From Bacteroidales bacterium (lineage in GTDB: Bacteria > Bacteroidota > Bacteroidia > Bacteroidales > UBA932), in the NCBI GenBank assembly GCA_024695285.1, contig JAILIM010000031.1, positions 30,820-94,819 of the forward strand: a stretch of DNA of 64,000 bases, read 5' to 3'. Each line of letters starts with the position of its first letter. Position 1 is the stretch's first letter. Shown in pieces: positions 45,987 through 54,592 of this stretch. A program made the position numbers and the translations under genes. The notes beneath the pieces were generated by a model. The model did not search any database and was not told where the DNA came from. It saw only the letters and a program-made list of their open reading frames with translations.

Positions 45987-47057
45987 ATGAGCGACGCCAT
46001 CCGCCGCATTATGGTCAAGGCATACAGCAACGTACTCCGCAATCCGCTGGAGGCAAAAACGGTTTGGCGCCTGCAGCAGACTTTCCTTAAGTCGGAAAAG
46101 CGCCGTGCTGATATTAAAGAGAAGGAGAGTGTGGATGTGCCGCCATTCCTTATATGTTCAATCTCAACTACTTGCAACCTTCACTGCGCCGGCTGCTATG
46201 CCAGGACCAATGGAATTGCGGCAGATAGTGAGGAAGAACAGAAAGAGTCCCTTTCTCCGGAGCAGTGGAAGGCCATTTTCGAAGAAGCGTCATCGCTCGG
46301 AATCAACTTCGCCCTGCTGGCCGGCGGAGAGCCGATGATGCGAAGGGATATACTTGAGAAGGTGTCGGAGGTCGAAGATATGATCTTTCCCATCTTCACC
46401 AACGGCACTCTTATAGGCCCGAGGTATATAGAGTTTTTGAAACGGCACCTGAACATGATTCCCGTTATCAGTATCGAGGGCATGGAGCACGCGACGGACG
46501 AACGGCGGGGCAAAGGCATGTACAAGCGGGCCATGCTGTCCGTGGATATGCTGCACAAGGAGGACCTGTTCTTCGGCACAAGCATCACGGTCACGACCGA
46601 GAACTTCGAACTTGTCACTTCTGATGAATTCGTTGACAATCTGCGGGCGCTCGGCTGCAAACTCATCATTTATGTGGAGTATGTGCCCACGGATCCCGGC
46701 ACCGCGCATCTGGCCCTCGGCGAAGAGGACCATAAACGGATGGAGACTGTCCAGCAGCACCAGAGCGAACGGTACAAGGATGTGATTATCATATCGTTCC
46801 CCGGAGACGAGAAACATATGGGCGGCTGTCTTGCGGCCGGAAGGGGATTTTTCCACATCGGCCCTGACGGAAGTGCTGAGCCCTGTCCGTTTTCCCCGTT
46901 CAGCGACAGCAGCGTCCTGGAACTGGGCGTGAAAGGAGCCCTGGCCTCGCCGCTTTTCCGTAAATTGAGGGACGCGCGCCTGGTGGGCGGAGAGCACACC
47001 GGCGGCTGCGCCCTGTTCGAGCACCGCGAAGAAGTAGAAGCAATGCTAAATCAATAA
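45987..47057 (+). CDS. Radical SAM protein with SPASM-like C-terminal Cys
   Basis: 356 aa from ATG 45987 (MSDAIRRIMVKAYSNVLRN). Fe4S4/SAM motif TCNLHCAGCYA (C...C..C, about residue 62), LLAGGEPMMRRDIL (GGEP) and SIEGMEHATDERRG strand 4 match the radical SAM barrel. The C-terminal part GGCLAAGRGFFHIGPDGSAEPCPF and GGCALF supplies SPASM-type Cys residues for an auxiliary cluster. Such proteins modify peptides or handle other substrates; none is evident nearby. Followed by a flavodoxin, a plausible electron donor, and expressed from a promoter shared with the peroxidase operon. Confidence 0.88.
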   Translation: MSDAIRRIMVKAYSNVLRNPLEAKTVWRLQQTFLKSEKRRADIKEKESVDVPPFLICSISTTCNLHCAGCYARTNGIAADSEEEQKESLSPEQWKAIFEEASSLGINFALLAGGEPMMRRDILEKVSEVEDMIFPIFTNGTLIGPRYIEFLKRHLNMIPVISIEGMEHATDERRGKGMYKRAMLSVDMLHKEDLFFGTSITVTTENFELVTSDEFVDNLRALGCKLIIYVEYVPTDPGTAHLALGEEDHKRMETVQQHQSERYKDVIIISFPGDEKHMGGCLAAGRGFFHIGPDGSAEPCPFSPFSDSSVLELGVKGALASPLFRKLRDARLVGGEHTGGCALFEHREEVEAMLNQ

Positions 47058-47062
47058 TCAAA

Positions 47063-47467
47063 ATGAACGCAATTCGTTATTACAGCAAGTTTGGTCATTC
47101 CAAACAGATGGCTCAGGCCATCGAAGATATTGTCGGGGCGAAGGCTGCGACTGTGGCTGAACCTCTAAATGAGTCTGTGGATATACTTTTCCTGGGTGCA
47201 GGTGTGTTCCTTGGAAAGGTCAACGGAGCAGTCATAGACTTTATCAACGCCCTTACCCCCGAAAAGGTGAAATGCGTGGTCCTTTTCGGCTCCTGCGCAA
47301 TAATCGAATCCCCGGTGCCGCAGATGCAGAAGGCCCTGCAGGCGCGCGGCATCCAGGTGTACGGTAAATCTTTTACCTGCAAAGGAGCGATGGGCCCCAT
47401 CCACAAAGGTCATCCCGACGCCAAGGACATCGAGGGCTTCCGTGCATTTGTGCAATCGATAGTATAA
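47063..47467 (+). CDS. Flavodoxin-like protein
   Basis: 134 aa. Flavodoxin fold: phosphate loop YYSKFGHSKQMAQAIED (T/S-rich P-loop analogue), FLGAGVFLGKVNGAVIDFI and VVLFGSCAIIESPVPQMQKAL. Short and lacks the standard T-x-T-G-N-T loop, so FMN binding is inferred from the overall pattern. Starts 5 bp after the radical SAM gene; probably reduces its Fe-S cluster. Its stop is adjacent to the end of hisIE on the opposite strand (no gap). Confidence 0.82.
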   Translation: MNAIRYYSKFGHSKQMAQAIEDIVGAKAATVAEPLNESVDILFLGAGVFLGKVNGAVIDFINALTPEKVKCVVLFGSCAIIESPVPQMQKALQARGIQVYGKSFTCKGAMGPIHKGHPDAKDIEGFRAFVQSIV

Positions 47468-48073
47468 TCATTTTGCACCCCGGTGCCGCAGCGCCAGTTC
47501 GCGCTGGACTTCGTCCGGGCTCACGCCCATTTCTTCCATAAGGACCAGCAGGTGGTACAGCAGGTCGCCCGTCTCGTAGATGAAGCGGTCCCGGTTGCCG
47601 TCTACGGCCTCAATGACTGCTTCCGCGGCTTCTTCACACACCTTTTTGCCTATGGTCTTGGCCCCTTTGATAAATAGTTTTGTCGTGTAGGAGCCGGCGG
47701 GCATCTCCTTGTGGCGGCTTTGTATAAGGTCGGACAGTTCCCCGATGAAGCCTTCTTCGTCGGGAGTGTCGAAGCAGCACCGTGTGCCCCTGTGGCAGAC
47801 AGGGCCGTCGGGCACCACCGTGACCAGCAGGGTGTCGCTGTCGCAGTCAGCGTACATTTCTTTCACGTGCAGGTAGTTGCCGCTTGTTTCTCCTTTGGTC
47901 CAGAGGCAGTTCCTGGTCCTTGACCAGAAAGTGACCACCCCCTCCGAACAGGTCTTTTCGAAGGCCTCGCGGTCCATATAGCCCAGCATCAGCACTTTGC
48001 CGGTGCGGGCATCCTGTATGATGGCGGGGAGCAGCCCGCCGTTCTTGCTCAGATTGAACGATTCGAATTCCAT
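47468..48073 (-). CDS. hisIE: Bifunctional phosphoribosyl-AMP cyclohydrolase/phosphoribosyl-ATP pyrophosphatase
   Basis: 201 aa from ATG 48073 (MEFESFNLSKNGGLLPAIIQD). HisI part (1-about 110): MLGYMDREAFEKT, WSRTRNCLWTKGETSGN, ADCDSDTLLV and PVCHRGTRCCF with the Zn/Mg-binding Cys/Asp/His residues. HisE part (about 115-201): SYTTKLFIKGAKTIGKKVCEEAAEAVIEA. Catalyses steps 2 and 3 of histidine synthesis. Last gene of the his operon, 13 bp after hisF. Confidence 0.97.
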   Translation of the reverse strand: MEFESFNLSKNGGLLPAIIQDARTGKVLMLGYMDREAFEKTCSEGVVTFWSRTRNCLWTKGETSGNYLHVKEMYADCDSDTLLVTVVPDGPVCHRGTRCCFDTPDEEGFIGELSDLIQSRHKEMPAGSYTTKLFIKGAKTIGKKVCEEAAEAVIEAVDGNRDRFIYETGDLLYHLLVLMEEMGVSPDEVQRELALRHRGAK

Positions 48074-48086
48074 GATGATATGCTTT

Positions 48087-48854
48087 TCAGGACAGGCGGA
48101 CAGGGACACCTGCTCTCCGCAGGGCTTCCTTCACCTCGCTTATCCGTATTTCTCCATAGTGGAAAATGCTTGCCGCCAGGGCTGCATCTGCTTTACCCTC
48201 CGTCAATACTTCGACGATATCGGCTATGCTTCCGGCGCCTCCGGAAGCGATGACGGGAATGGACAGCTGCTCGTGCAGGCGCGCGTACAGCCCGCACGCA
48301 AAGCCGTTGCGGGTCCCGTCGTGTTCCATCGAGGTGAACAGGATTTCTCCCGCCCCGCGCTCCTGGGCTTCCCGTGCCCAAGAGAACAGTTCCTGGTCCG
48401 TAAGAAAACGGCCTCCGTGGGTGGTGCATAGCCAGCGGCCGTCACTCGGGTCAGTCCTCCTTGCGTCGATTGCCACGACCACGAACTGGCTCCCATAGCG
48501 GCCTGCGATCCGGCCTATGAGTTCCGGATCGGCAAGGGCGGCCGAATTGAGGGATATTTTGTCGGCCCCCGAGTCCAGCAGGCGGGAGGCGTCGTCCAGC
48601 GAGCCTATGCCGCCTCCGACGGTGAATGGGATATCTATGCCGCGGGCGATACGGCTCACGAGGGAGGCAAAGGTCTTCCGCCCCTCGGAGGTAGCGCTGA
48701 TGTCCAGGAACACCAGCTCGTCGGCTCCTTCCCGGGCATACAGAGCCCCCATTTCCACGGGATCTCCCACTTGGCGAAGTCTCTGGAAATTAATTCCTTT
48801 TACCACCTGCCCGTCCTTTACATCAAGGCAGGGAATTATTCTTTTTGCGAGCAT
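48087..48854 (-). CDS. hisF: Imidazole glycerol phosphate synthase, cyclase subunit
   Basis: 255 aa TIM barrel. [17 protein letters not shown] holds the catalytic Asp 11; the second Asp is in VVAIDARR (about 131); phosphate loops [13 protein letters not shown] and [11 protein letters not shown]. Works with HisH on PRFAR to give IGP and AICAR. Overlaps hisA by 19 bp. ATG 48854 chosen (MLAKRIIPC). Confidence 0.97.
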   Translation of the reverse strand: MLAKRIIPCLDVKDGQVVKGINFQRLRQVGDPVEMGALYAREGADELVFLDISATSEGRKTFASLVSRIARGIDIPFTVGGGIGSLDDASRLLDSGADKISLNSAALADPELIGRIAGRYGSQFVVVAIDARRTDPSDGRWLCTTHGGRFLTDQELFSWAREAQERGAGEILFTSMEHDGTRNGFACGLYARLHEQLSIPVIASGGAGSIADIVEVLTEGKADAALAASIFHYGEIRISEVKEALRRAGVPVRLS

Positions 48855-49561
48855 AACGCAATGTCTGTTAAACTTATCCTGTTCTCATAGATTGCCTTTC
48901 CCACGATTGCTTTGGGCACTCCGGCACTGTCCAGGGCACGGATATCTTCCATCGAGGAGACTCCGCCGCTGGCCGAGAAAGAAAGCTCCGGGAAGCTTTG
49001 CATGAGGCTGCCGTACAATGCAAAAGAAGGCCCCTGAAGCATGCCGTCACGGCTTATGTCCGTGACGATTGCCTCTTTGCCCCCGGTCTTGGAAAAACGG
49101 CGCAGCAGGTCATCCAGTGGCATGGCTGCATCTTCCAGCCAGCCCCGCACGGCAACCCTGCCGTCGCGCACGTCGGCGCCCAGGATAATCCTCTCTCCGA
49201 AGCGGCTGAGCCAGCTCCCGAATACATCGGGCTGCAGAGCGGCCACGCTGCCCACAATGGCAAACCCGGCTCCGGCTTCGAAAATACGCTGCAAGTCCTG
49301 CTCCGTGGCAATGCCTCCGCCCCATTCCAGTTCGCAGGAGACGGCGGATGCTATGGCTTCCAGCGTTGCCAGGTTGCGCGGCGCACCGGCCTTGGCGCCA
49401 TCCAGGTCGACAAGATGGAGCCGGCGCACGCCGCAATCTGCAAAACGGCGTGCGGCATCGACAGGGGAGGCGTCATAGCTTTTGACGCTGGCATAATCGC
49501 CTTTGACGAGGCGCACGCAGCGCCCGTCAATGATATCTATCGCAGGGACAATCTGTATCAT
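48836..49561 (-). CDS. hisA: ProFAR isomerase (HisA)
   Basis: 241 aa TIM barrel paralogous to His[20 protein letters not shown] carries the first catalytic Asp and [13 protein letters not shown] the second; phosphate site [13 protein letters not shown]. Isomerises ProFAR to PRFAR. Overlaps hisH by 4 bp and hisF by 19 bp. Confidence 0.97.
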   Translation of the reverse strand: MIQIVPAIDIIDGRCVRLVKGDYASVKSYDASPVDAARRFADCGVRRLHLVDLDGAKAGAPRNLATLEAIASAVSCELEWGGGIATEQDLQRIFEAGAGFAIVGSVAALQPDVFGSWLSRFGERIILGADVRDGRVAVRGWLEDAAMPLDDLLRRFSKTGGKEAIVTDISRDGMLQGPSFALYGSLMQSFPELSFSASGGVSSMEDIRALDSAGVPKAIVGKAIYENRISLTDIALCSQKE

Positions 49562-50145
49562 AGCTCCAGGAAATTCTGTAGTATCTGCTGCCCGACGCTG
49601 CCGCTTTTTTCGGGATGGAACTGCGTGCCGTAGAAATTCTCATATCTGAGCGCCGCGCTGAAAAGGGTGGAGCCGTAACGGCAGGTGGCGATGGTGTCCG
49701 TGCAGCAGCCGGGATAATATGAATGGACGAAATACACGCACGCGCCCTCATCAATTCCCCGGAACAGCTTGCCGTCCAGGTTGGATATGGAATTCCAGCC
49801 CATGTGCGGCACCCGGACCTCCGGCTCCTGGGGAAAGCGCCGGACGTGTGAATCGAAGATCCCTAAACCCGTGACGCCTCCTTCTTCGGAATCGCGGCAC
49901 AGCACCTGCAAGCCCACGCATATACCCAGTACCGGCTGGTGCATGGAACGGATCACGGCGTCCAGGCCATCCTGCCGCAGGCTCTCAAGGGCGCTGCCTG
50001 CGTGTCCTACTCCGGGCAGGATCACCCGGTCGGCGGCCTGCAGGCGCCTGGGATCGGCCGTGACTTCGTAGGCGGCCCCCAGACGCTCCAGGGCATTGGA
50101 AACGGAGAAGATGTTTCCGGCGGAATAATCTACAATCGCAATCAT
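49558..50145 (-). CDS. hisH: Imidazole glycerol phosphate synthase, glutaminase subunit
   Basis: 195 aa class I glutamine amidotransferase. VLGICVGLQVLC has the nucleophile Cys, and FYGTQFHPEKSGSVG the His/Glu of the triad; VILPGVGHAGSA is the oxyanion strand. Passes ammonia to HisF. Overlaps hisB by 4 bp. Confidence 0.97.
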   Translation of the reverse strand: MIAIVDYSAGNIFSVSNALERLGAAYEVTADPRRLQAADRVILPGVGHAGSALESLRQDGLDAVIRSMHQPVLGICVGLQVLCRDSEEGGVTGLGIFDSHVRRFPQEPEVRVPHMGWNSISNLDGKLFRGIDEGACVYFVHSYYPGCCTDTIATCRYGSTLFSAALRYENFYGTQFHPEKSGSVGQQILQNFLEL

Positions 50146-51200
50146 AGCAGTCCTTTGCTGGAAGGTAAATCAAAGGAAAAGACATTGCGTCCGACAGCCT
50201 GTTTCAGGGAGCGGGCGAAGGCCTTGAAAATGCTTTCGGCAAGGTGGTGGTTGTTCTCTCCCCGTGCCTGCACATAGATATTGGCGTGCATGGCATCGGC
50301 GAGCGACTTGAAAAAGTGGCGGAACAGTTCGGTGGGCATATCCCCCACGTACTCACGCGTGAAAGTGACGTCCCACACAAGTTCGCTGCGCCCTCCGAAG
50401 TCCAGGAGGACCAGGGCGCGGCTCTCGTCCATCGGCAGGGCGAAGCCGTAGCGGGCGATGCCGATTTTGTCGCCCAGGGCCTCTGCCAGGGCCTGCCCGA
50501 GCACGATGGCCGTGTCTTCGACGCTGTGGTGCTCGTCCACCTCCAGGTCGCCTTTGCAGCGCAACTGGAGGGCGATTCCGCCGTGGTGGATGAGCTGCGA
50601 GAGCATGTGGTCGAAGAAATGCAGGCCGGTCTCCACGGATGAAGCTCCGACCCCGTCGAGGTCTACTGTCACGGAAATGTCCGTCTCGCGCGTTTTCCGG
50701 CACACGGTAGCGCGGCGCACTGAGGACCGTATGCGCCCGGCGATTTCGCCCCAGCTCATGGGTCCCACCTGCAAGGCGGTAGCGCCCAGATTGGCAGCCA
50801 GCTGCACGTCGCTCTCCCGGTCTCCGACCACAAAGCTCCCGGCAAGGTCGTAACTTCCGTCCATATAGGATTTAAGGAGGCCTGTGCGCGGCTTTCGGGT
50901 GGGAGCGTTGTCTTCCGGGAAGCTGCGGTCGATCAGGATGTCGTCAAACACCACTCCCTCTCCCCGCAGGGTGTCCAGGAGCAGCTTCTGGCTGGGGAGG
51001 AAGTCCTCTTCCGGGAAGGACGGGGTGCCGAGGCCGTCCTGGTTGCTCACCATCACGAGTTCATATCCCAGTCCGGATATGGCTTTCATTCCGGATATGG
51101 CGCCCGGGACGAAGGCGAATTTGTCCAGGGAATCTATCTGCTCGTCGGCAGGTTCGACCAGCAACGAGCCATCGCGGTCGATGAAAATGGCTTTTTTCAT
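50142..51200 (-). CDS. hisB: Bifunctional histidinol-phosphatase/IGP dehydratase
   Basis: 352 aa from ATG 51200. N-terminal HAD phosphatase (1-about 165): FIDRDGSLLVEP (DxD nucleophile), VMVSNQDGLG, RKPRTGLLKSY and VGDRESDVQLA. In E. coli HisB the zinc loop is C.H.....C.CRKP; here it reads DRSFPEDNAPTRKP and has lost all Cys/His, so this domain lacks the structural zinc. IGP dehydratase (about 170-352): HFFDHMLSQLIHHG, VDEHHSVEDTAIVLG and ENNHHLAESIFKAFARSL hold the di-Mn histidines. Catalyses two non-adjacent steps. Overlaps hisDC (4 bp) and hisH (4 bp). Confidence 0.95.
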   Translation of the reverse strand: MKKAIFIDRDGSLLVEPADEQIDSLDKFAFVPGAISGMKAISGLGYELVMVSNQDGLGTPSFPEEDFLPSQKLLLDTLRGEGVVFDDILIDRSFPEDNAPTRKPRTGLLKSYMDGSYDLAGSFVVGDRESDVQLAANLGATALQVGPMSWGEIAGRIRSSVRRATVCRKTRETDISVTVDLDGVGASSVETGLHFFDHMLSQLIHHGGIALQLRCKGDLEVDEHHSVEDTAIVLGQALAEALGDKIGIARYGFALPMDESRALVLLDFGGRSELVWDVTFTREYVGDMPTELFRHFFKSLADAMHANIYVQARGENNHHLAESIFKAFARSLKQAVGRNVFSFDLPSSKGLL

Positions 51201-53506
51201 TCTGTGGGCTTGAGTTTGGCAAATTCTTTCAGGGCTCCGGCAAGACGGAGGTTCTCTTCCGGCGTGCCGACGGTTATGCGCAGGCATCCTTCGCACTGCC
51301 GGACGCGGCTCCTGTCGCGGACTATGATGCCCTGGGCGAGAAGGAAGTCGTAGAGGGCCCGGGGGTCATCCACCCGCACCAGAAGGAAGTTGGCGTCGCT
51401 CGGGAAGACCTTCCGCACATAGGGAAGGCCGGAGAGTATGCCCGAGAGGTTTTCGCGCTGGGCGAGAATCTCCCGGATATGGCTTCCCACCGGCTGCTCA
51501 AGGGCCTCCAGCGCCAGCTGCTGAGCCGGCTGGTTGATGTTGTAGGGATACTTCACCATGTCCATGGCGCGGATAATGGCGGCATCGGCAAAAGCCATCC
51601 CGACGCGCAGTCCGGCCAGTCCGTAGGCCTTTGAAAGGGTCTGCAGCACTACCAGCCTGGGGTGGCGGTCCAGGCAGCCGAGCATAGAGCCTTTCCCGCT
51701 GAAATCAGCATAAGCTTCGTCCACCACGGTGATTCCCGGGAACCGGTCGGCCACTGCCGACAGTTCTTCAATGGAGAATGCGTTGCCCGTGGGATTGTTG
51801 GGGCTGCAAATGAACAGCAGTTTTGTCTCCGGCGAGGTGGCTTCCGCAATTGCCCGGGCGGGCAGGGAATAGTCTTCCCCGAGGGGTACGCGGCACACTT
51901 CCACGTCATTGGCCTGGGCTGCTACGGTGTACATCCCGTAGCTTGGAGAAAGCACTATGGCCTTGTTCCGGCCGGGTTCGCAGAAGATTCTGTACATCAG
52001 GTCGATGGCTTCGTCGCTGCCGTTTCCGAGGAATATCTTCTCCGGACCTATCCCCTTGACGGTGGACAGTTTCTGCTTCAGGAGGCGTTGGCGTGGGTCC
52101 GGATAACGGTTCCACCCGGTGTCGTAGGGGCTCTCGTTGGCATCCAGAAAGACTTCGGGCGTGCCGGAGCACTCGTCGCGGGCCGTGGAATATGGGTCCA
52201 GCGCACGGATATTCGGCCGCAGGAGGGCATCGGCATGCGACAGCCTCACGGAGACGGCCCGGGCATGGGCGTCCAGGCCTTCGGCACGTGCCATAGACAT
52301 AATGGCTGGAGCGAGCCGCCGCAGTCCGTCGGGAGAAAGCTCCTGCAAGGTCATCTTCCGCAGGAAACTGTCCACGTTGACGCCGCTGAAGGCCCGAGCC
52401 CAACCGCACGTGGGCAGGGTGTGGTTGGTGCCGGACGCATAGTCGCCTGCACTTTCAGGAGACCAGGAGCCGATGAACACGCTGCCTGCGGCCGTGATGC
52501 GCCTTGCTGCGGAAGCGGGTTCCCGTACGGCCAGGATAAGGTGCTCGGGGGCATAGTCTTCTGCGAATTCAATCTCTTCTTCGAGGCTCTCCAGCACAAT
52601 GATGCGGCTGTGCTCAAGCGCCCTTTCCGTCAGTTCCGCCCTGGGCAGGGATTCCAGCTGCCTTTCCACCTCATCCGTCACGCGCCGGGCAAAGGACTCG
52701 GAGAGGCACAGCAGGACCGCCTGGCTGTCAGCCCCGTGTTCGGCCTGGGACAGAAGGTCGGCCGCGACGAAGGCAGGTATCGCCGTCTCATCGGCCACCA
52801 CCATCACTTCTGAGGGCCCGGCCGGCATGTCGATGGCCACGCTCTGCTGGCTCAGAAGCTGTTTGGCCGTGGTCACATAGCGGTTCCCGGGCCCGAAGAT
52901 CTTGTCGGCCCTGGGGATGGTCTCAGTGCCGAAGGCCATTGCTGCAACCGCCTGTGCGCCGCCGGCCCTGAACACCTTGCGTATGCTGCAGAATTGTGCT
53001 GCATAGAGAACCTCAGGGGCGATTTCCCCGGAAGGTCCGGCTGGAGAACAGAGAATGATTTCCCGGCAGCCGGCGATCGAGGCCGGGATGGCGAGCATAA
53101 GCACCGTGGAGAAAAGGGGAGCCGTCCCGCCGGGGATGTAAAGCCCGGCGCGGCGGATTGGAACGGGGCGCTGGATGCAGGTAACTCCGGGCACGGTTTC
53201 CACGCTGATTTCGCGGGGCACCTGCGCCTCGTGGAAGGCCCGGATGTTGGCTGCGGCCGCGGCGATGGCTTCACGCACCTCTGCGGGCACCTTTGCTGAG
53301 GCGGCTTCCAGCTCGGCATCAGTGACAGGGAGCGCAACGTCCCGGTGATCTATCTCCCGGGACAGCTGCCGCAGGGCTTCATCTCCGTCCTCGCGCACAC
53401 GCCGGATTATTTCTTCAACCCGTGCGCGTAGTTGTGGATCGTCCCGGAGAGGCCTCCGGCACAGGGAAGACCAGCGGTCTTTGGAAGGGAACAGGGTGAT
53501 CTCCAT
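51197..53506 (-). CDS. hisDC: Fused histidinol dehydrogenase-histidinol-phosphate aminotransferase
   Basis: 769 aa with no stop or frame break. Residues 1-about 425 are HisD: RRAGLYIPGGTAPLFSTVLM, IFGPGNRYVTTAKQLL, DMPAGPSEVMVVADE, LLSQAEHGADSQAVL (Zn ligands), TNHTLPTCGWARAFSG, ending EGLDAHARAVSVRL as separate HisD proteins do. Residues about 430-769 are HisC: LLRPNIRALDPYSTARDE, FLDANESPYDTGWNRYPDP, NGSDEAIDLMYR, SPNNPTGNAFS, VVDEAYADFS and LQTLSKAYGLAGLRVG with the PLP Lys. Only about five residues link the two, so the usual intergenic stop and start are gone. Catalyses steps 10 (HisD) and 8 (HisC). Starts 4 bp after hisG. Confidence 0.95.
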   Translation of the reverse strand: MEITLFPSKDRWSSLCRRPLRDDPQLRARVEEIIRRVREDGDEALRQLSREIDHRDVALPVTDAELEAASAKVPAEVREAIAAAAANIRAFHEAQVPREISVETVPGVTCIQRPVPIRRAGLYIPGGTAPLFSTVLMLAIPASIAGCREIILCSPAGPSGEIAPEVLYAAQFCSIRKVFRAGGAQAVAAMAFGTETIPRADKIFGPGNRYVTTAKQLLSQQSVAIDMPAGPSEVMVVADETAIPAFVAADLLSQAEHGADSQAVLLCLSESFARRVTDEVERQLESLPRAELTERALEHSRIIVLESLEEEIEFAEDYAPEHLILAVREPASAARRITAAGSVFIGSWSPESAGDYASGTNHTLPTCGWARAFSGVNVDSFLRKMTLQELSPDGLRRLAPAIMSMARAEGLDAHARAVSVRLSHADALLRPNIRALDPYSTARDECSGTPEVFLDANESPYDTGWNRYPDPRQRLLKQKLSTVKGIGPEKIFLGNGSDEAIDLMYRIFCEPGRNKAIVLSPSYGMYTVAAQANDVEVCRVPLGEDYSLPARAIAEATSPETKLLFICSPNNPTGNAFSIEELSAVADRFPGITVVDEAYADFSGKGSMLGCLDRHPRLVVLQTLSKAYGLAGLRVGMAFADAAIIRAMDMVKYPYNINQPAQQLALEALEQPVGSHIREILAQRENLSGILSGLPYVRKVFPSDANFLLVRVDDPRALYDFLLAQGIIVRDRSRVRQCEGCLRITVGTPEENLRLAGALKEFAKLKPTE

Positions 53507-53510
53507 AGGT

Positions 53511-54395
53511 CTAAGGGATAATTTTGTCTGTGTTCAGCACCAGGATACCTTCGGCCCCGATGGCCTTCAGCTGGCGTATCTTTTCCCAAAGCTGGGCTTC
53601 GTCGATGACGGCGTGCATGGCATACCAGCCCTGGGCCGCCAGGGGCATGATCGTGGGGCTGCGCATGGCAGGTACAATCTGCACCGCCTGCTCGATGGCC
53701 TCCTGCGGCAGATTCATGACCAGATATTTTTTCCGCCGGCTCACAAGGGCTGAGTCTATGCGGAAGAGCAGTTCATCCAGCAGGGGCTGCTTGGCTTGTG
53801 GCATTTTGCCGGCGGCCACCAGGACTGCCTGGGAATGGAAGACTTTCTCCACCTCTTTCAATCCGTTCGAGACAAGGGTGCCTCCCGATGAAACAATATC
53901 GAAGATGGCATCGGATATGCCTGCGGCCGGGGCGACTTCCACTGATCCTGCAATCACCTCAATGACTGCATCCACCCCGGCCCCTGCCAGATAATGCCGC
54001 AGGATGTTGGGGTAAGAGGTGGCGATGCGCTTCCCATTGAACCAGGCGGGGTCCTCGCAGGGCTCGGCCTTGGGGACCGCAAGGGAGATGCGGCACTGCC
54101 CGAAGCCCAGTTCCCGGATGATTTCCAGGGGGGAGCCTTCCACGGTGCCGTCAGCGCTGTTCTCGGCCACTTCGTTCAGGCCCACAATTCCCAGGTCGGC
54201 TGTGCCTGCCGCAACTACCTGCGGTATGTCGTCGTCCCGCAGGTACAGGACCTCCAGGGGGAAATCGGGCGCCTGGGCCAGAAATTTCCGCTTGCTTTCA
54301 TCGATCCGGATGCCGATGTCGCGCAAAAGCGCCATACTGTCTTCATTCAGCCTGCCTTTGGCCTGAATGGCGATACGTAGTAGATTGTTCTCCAT
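53511..54395 (-). CDS. hisG: ATP phosphoribosyltransferase, long form
   Basis: 294 aa from ATG 54395 (MENNLLRIAIQAKGRLNEDS); ATG 54401 (MHMENN) equally possible. Motifs LYLRDDDIPQVVAAGTADLGIVGLNEVAE, CRISLAVPK, RIATSYPNILRHYL, and EVAPAAGISDAIFDIVSSGGTLVSNGL (PRPP loop). The C-terminal ~75 residues form the regulatory ACT-like domain that binds histidine, so feedback inhibition is expected. First enzyme of the pathway, first structural gene of the operon. Confidence 0.97.
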   Translation of the reverse strand: MENNLLRIAIQAKGRLNEDSMALLRDIGIRIDESKRKFLAQAPDFPLEVLYLRDDDIPQVVAAGTADLGIVGLNEVAENSADGTVEGSPLEIIRELGFGQCRISLAVPKAEPCEDPAWFNGKRIATSYPNILRHYLAGAGVDAVIEVIAGSVEVAPAAGISDAIFDIVSSGGTLVSNGLKEVEKVFHSQAVLVAAGKMPQAKQPLLDELLFRIDSALVSRRKKYLVMNLPQEAIEQAVQIVPAMRSPTIMPLAAQGWYAMHAVIDEAQLWEKIRQLKAIGAEGILVLNTDKIIP

Positions 54396-54405
54396 ATGCA
54401 TGAAT

Positions 54406-54434
54406 AAAAAGGGGCCCACCCTGCGGCGAGCCCC
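54406..54434 (-). terminator. his attenuator hairpin
   Basis: On the minus strand GGGGCTCGCC-GCAG-GGTGGGCCCC forms a 10-bp stem (two or three G-U) and is followed by TTTTT (54410-54406), directly before the hisG start. It lies 23 bp after the leader peptide stop, the position of a Rho-independent attenuator. Confidence 0.85.
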
Positions 54435-54457
54435 ATATCTCCTGTTTTGTTTTGCAA

Positions 54458-54538
54458 TCAAAGGGATACAGCAAACTGCCGCGTCTGGAGGAGGCGGTGC
54501 TCGTGGTGGTGCCAGAAGTTGCTGCTTATCAATGTCAT
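54458..54538 (-). CDS. hisL: his operon leader peptide
   Basis: 26 codons, ATG 54538 to TGA 54460-54458. It contains NFWHHHEHRL: four His among five residues, the signature of a histidine-responsive attenuation leader. When charged tRNA-His is short the ribosome would stall there and prevent the hairpin at 54406-54434 from forming. The -7 box ends 4 bp before its ATG. Confidence 0.88.
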   Translation of the reverse strand: MTLISSNFWHHHEHRLLQTRQFAVSL

Positions 54539-54542
54539 GCTG

Positions 54543-54550
54543 CAAATATA
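54543..54550 (-). promoter_or_regulatory. -7 promoter element of the his operon
   Basis: On the minus strand TATATTTG (54550-54543). No clear TTTG -33 box at the normal distance. Lies between the stop of the CcsBA gene (54593) and the leader peptide. Confidence 0.65.
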
Positions 54551-54592
54551 AATAAAAAAACGAATTATATGCACGTAGCGGGGAAAAAACAT

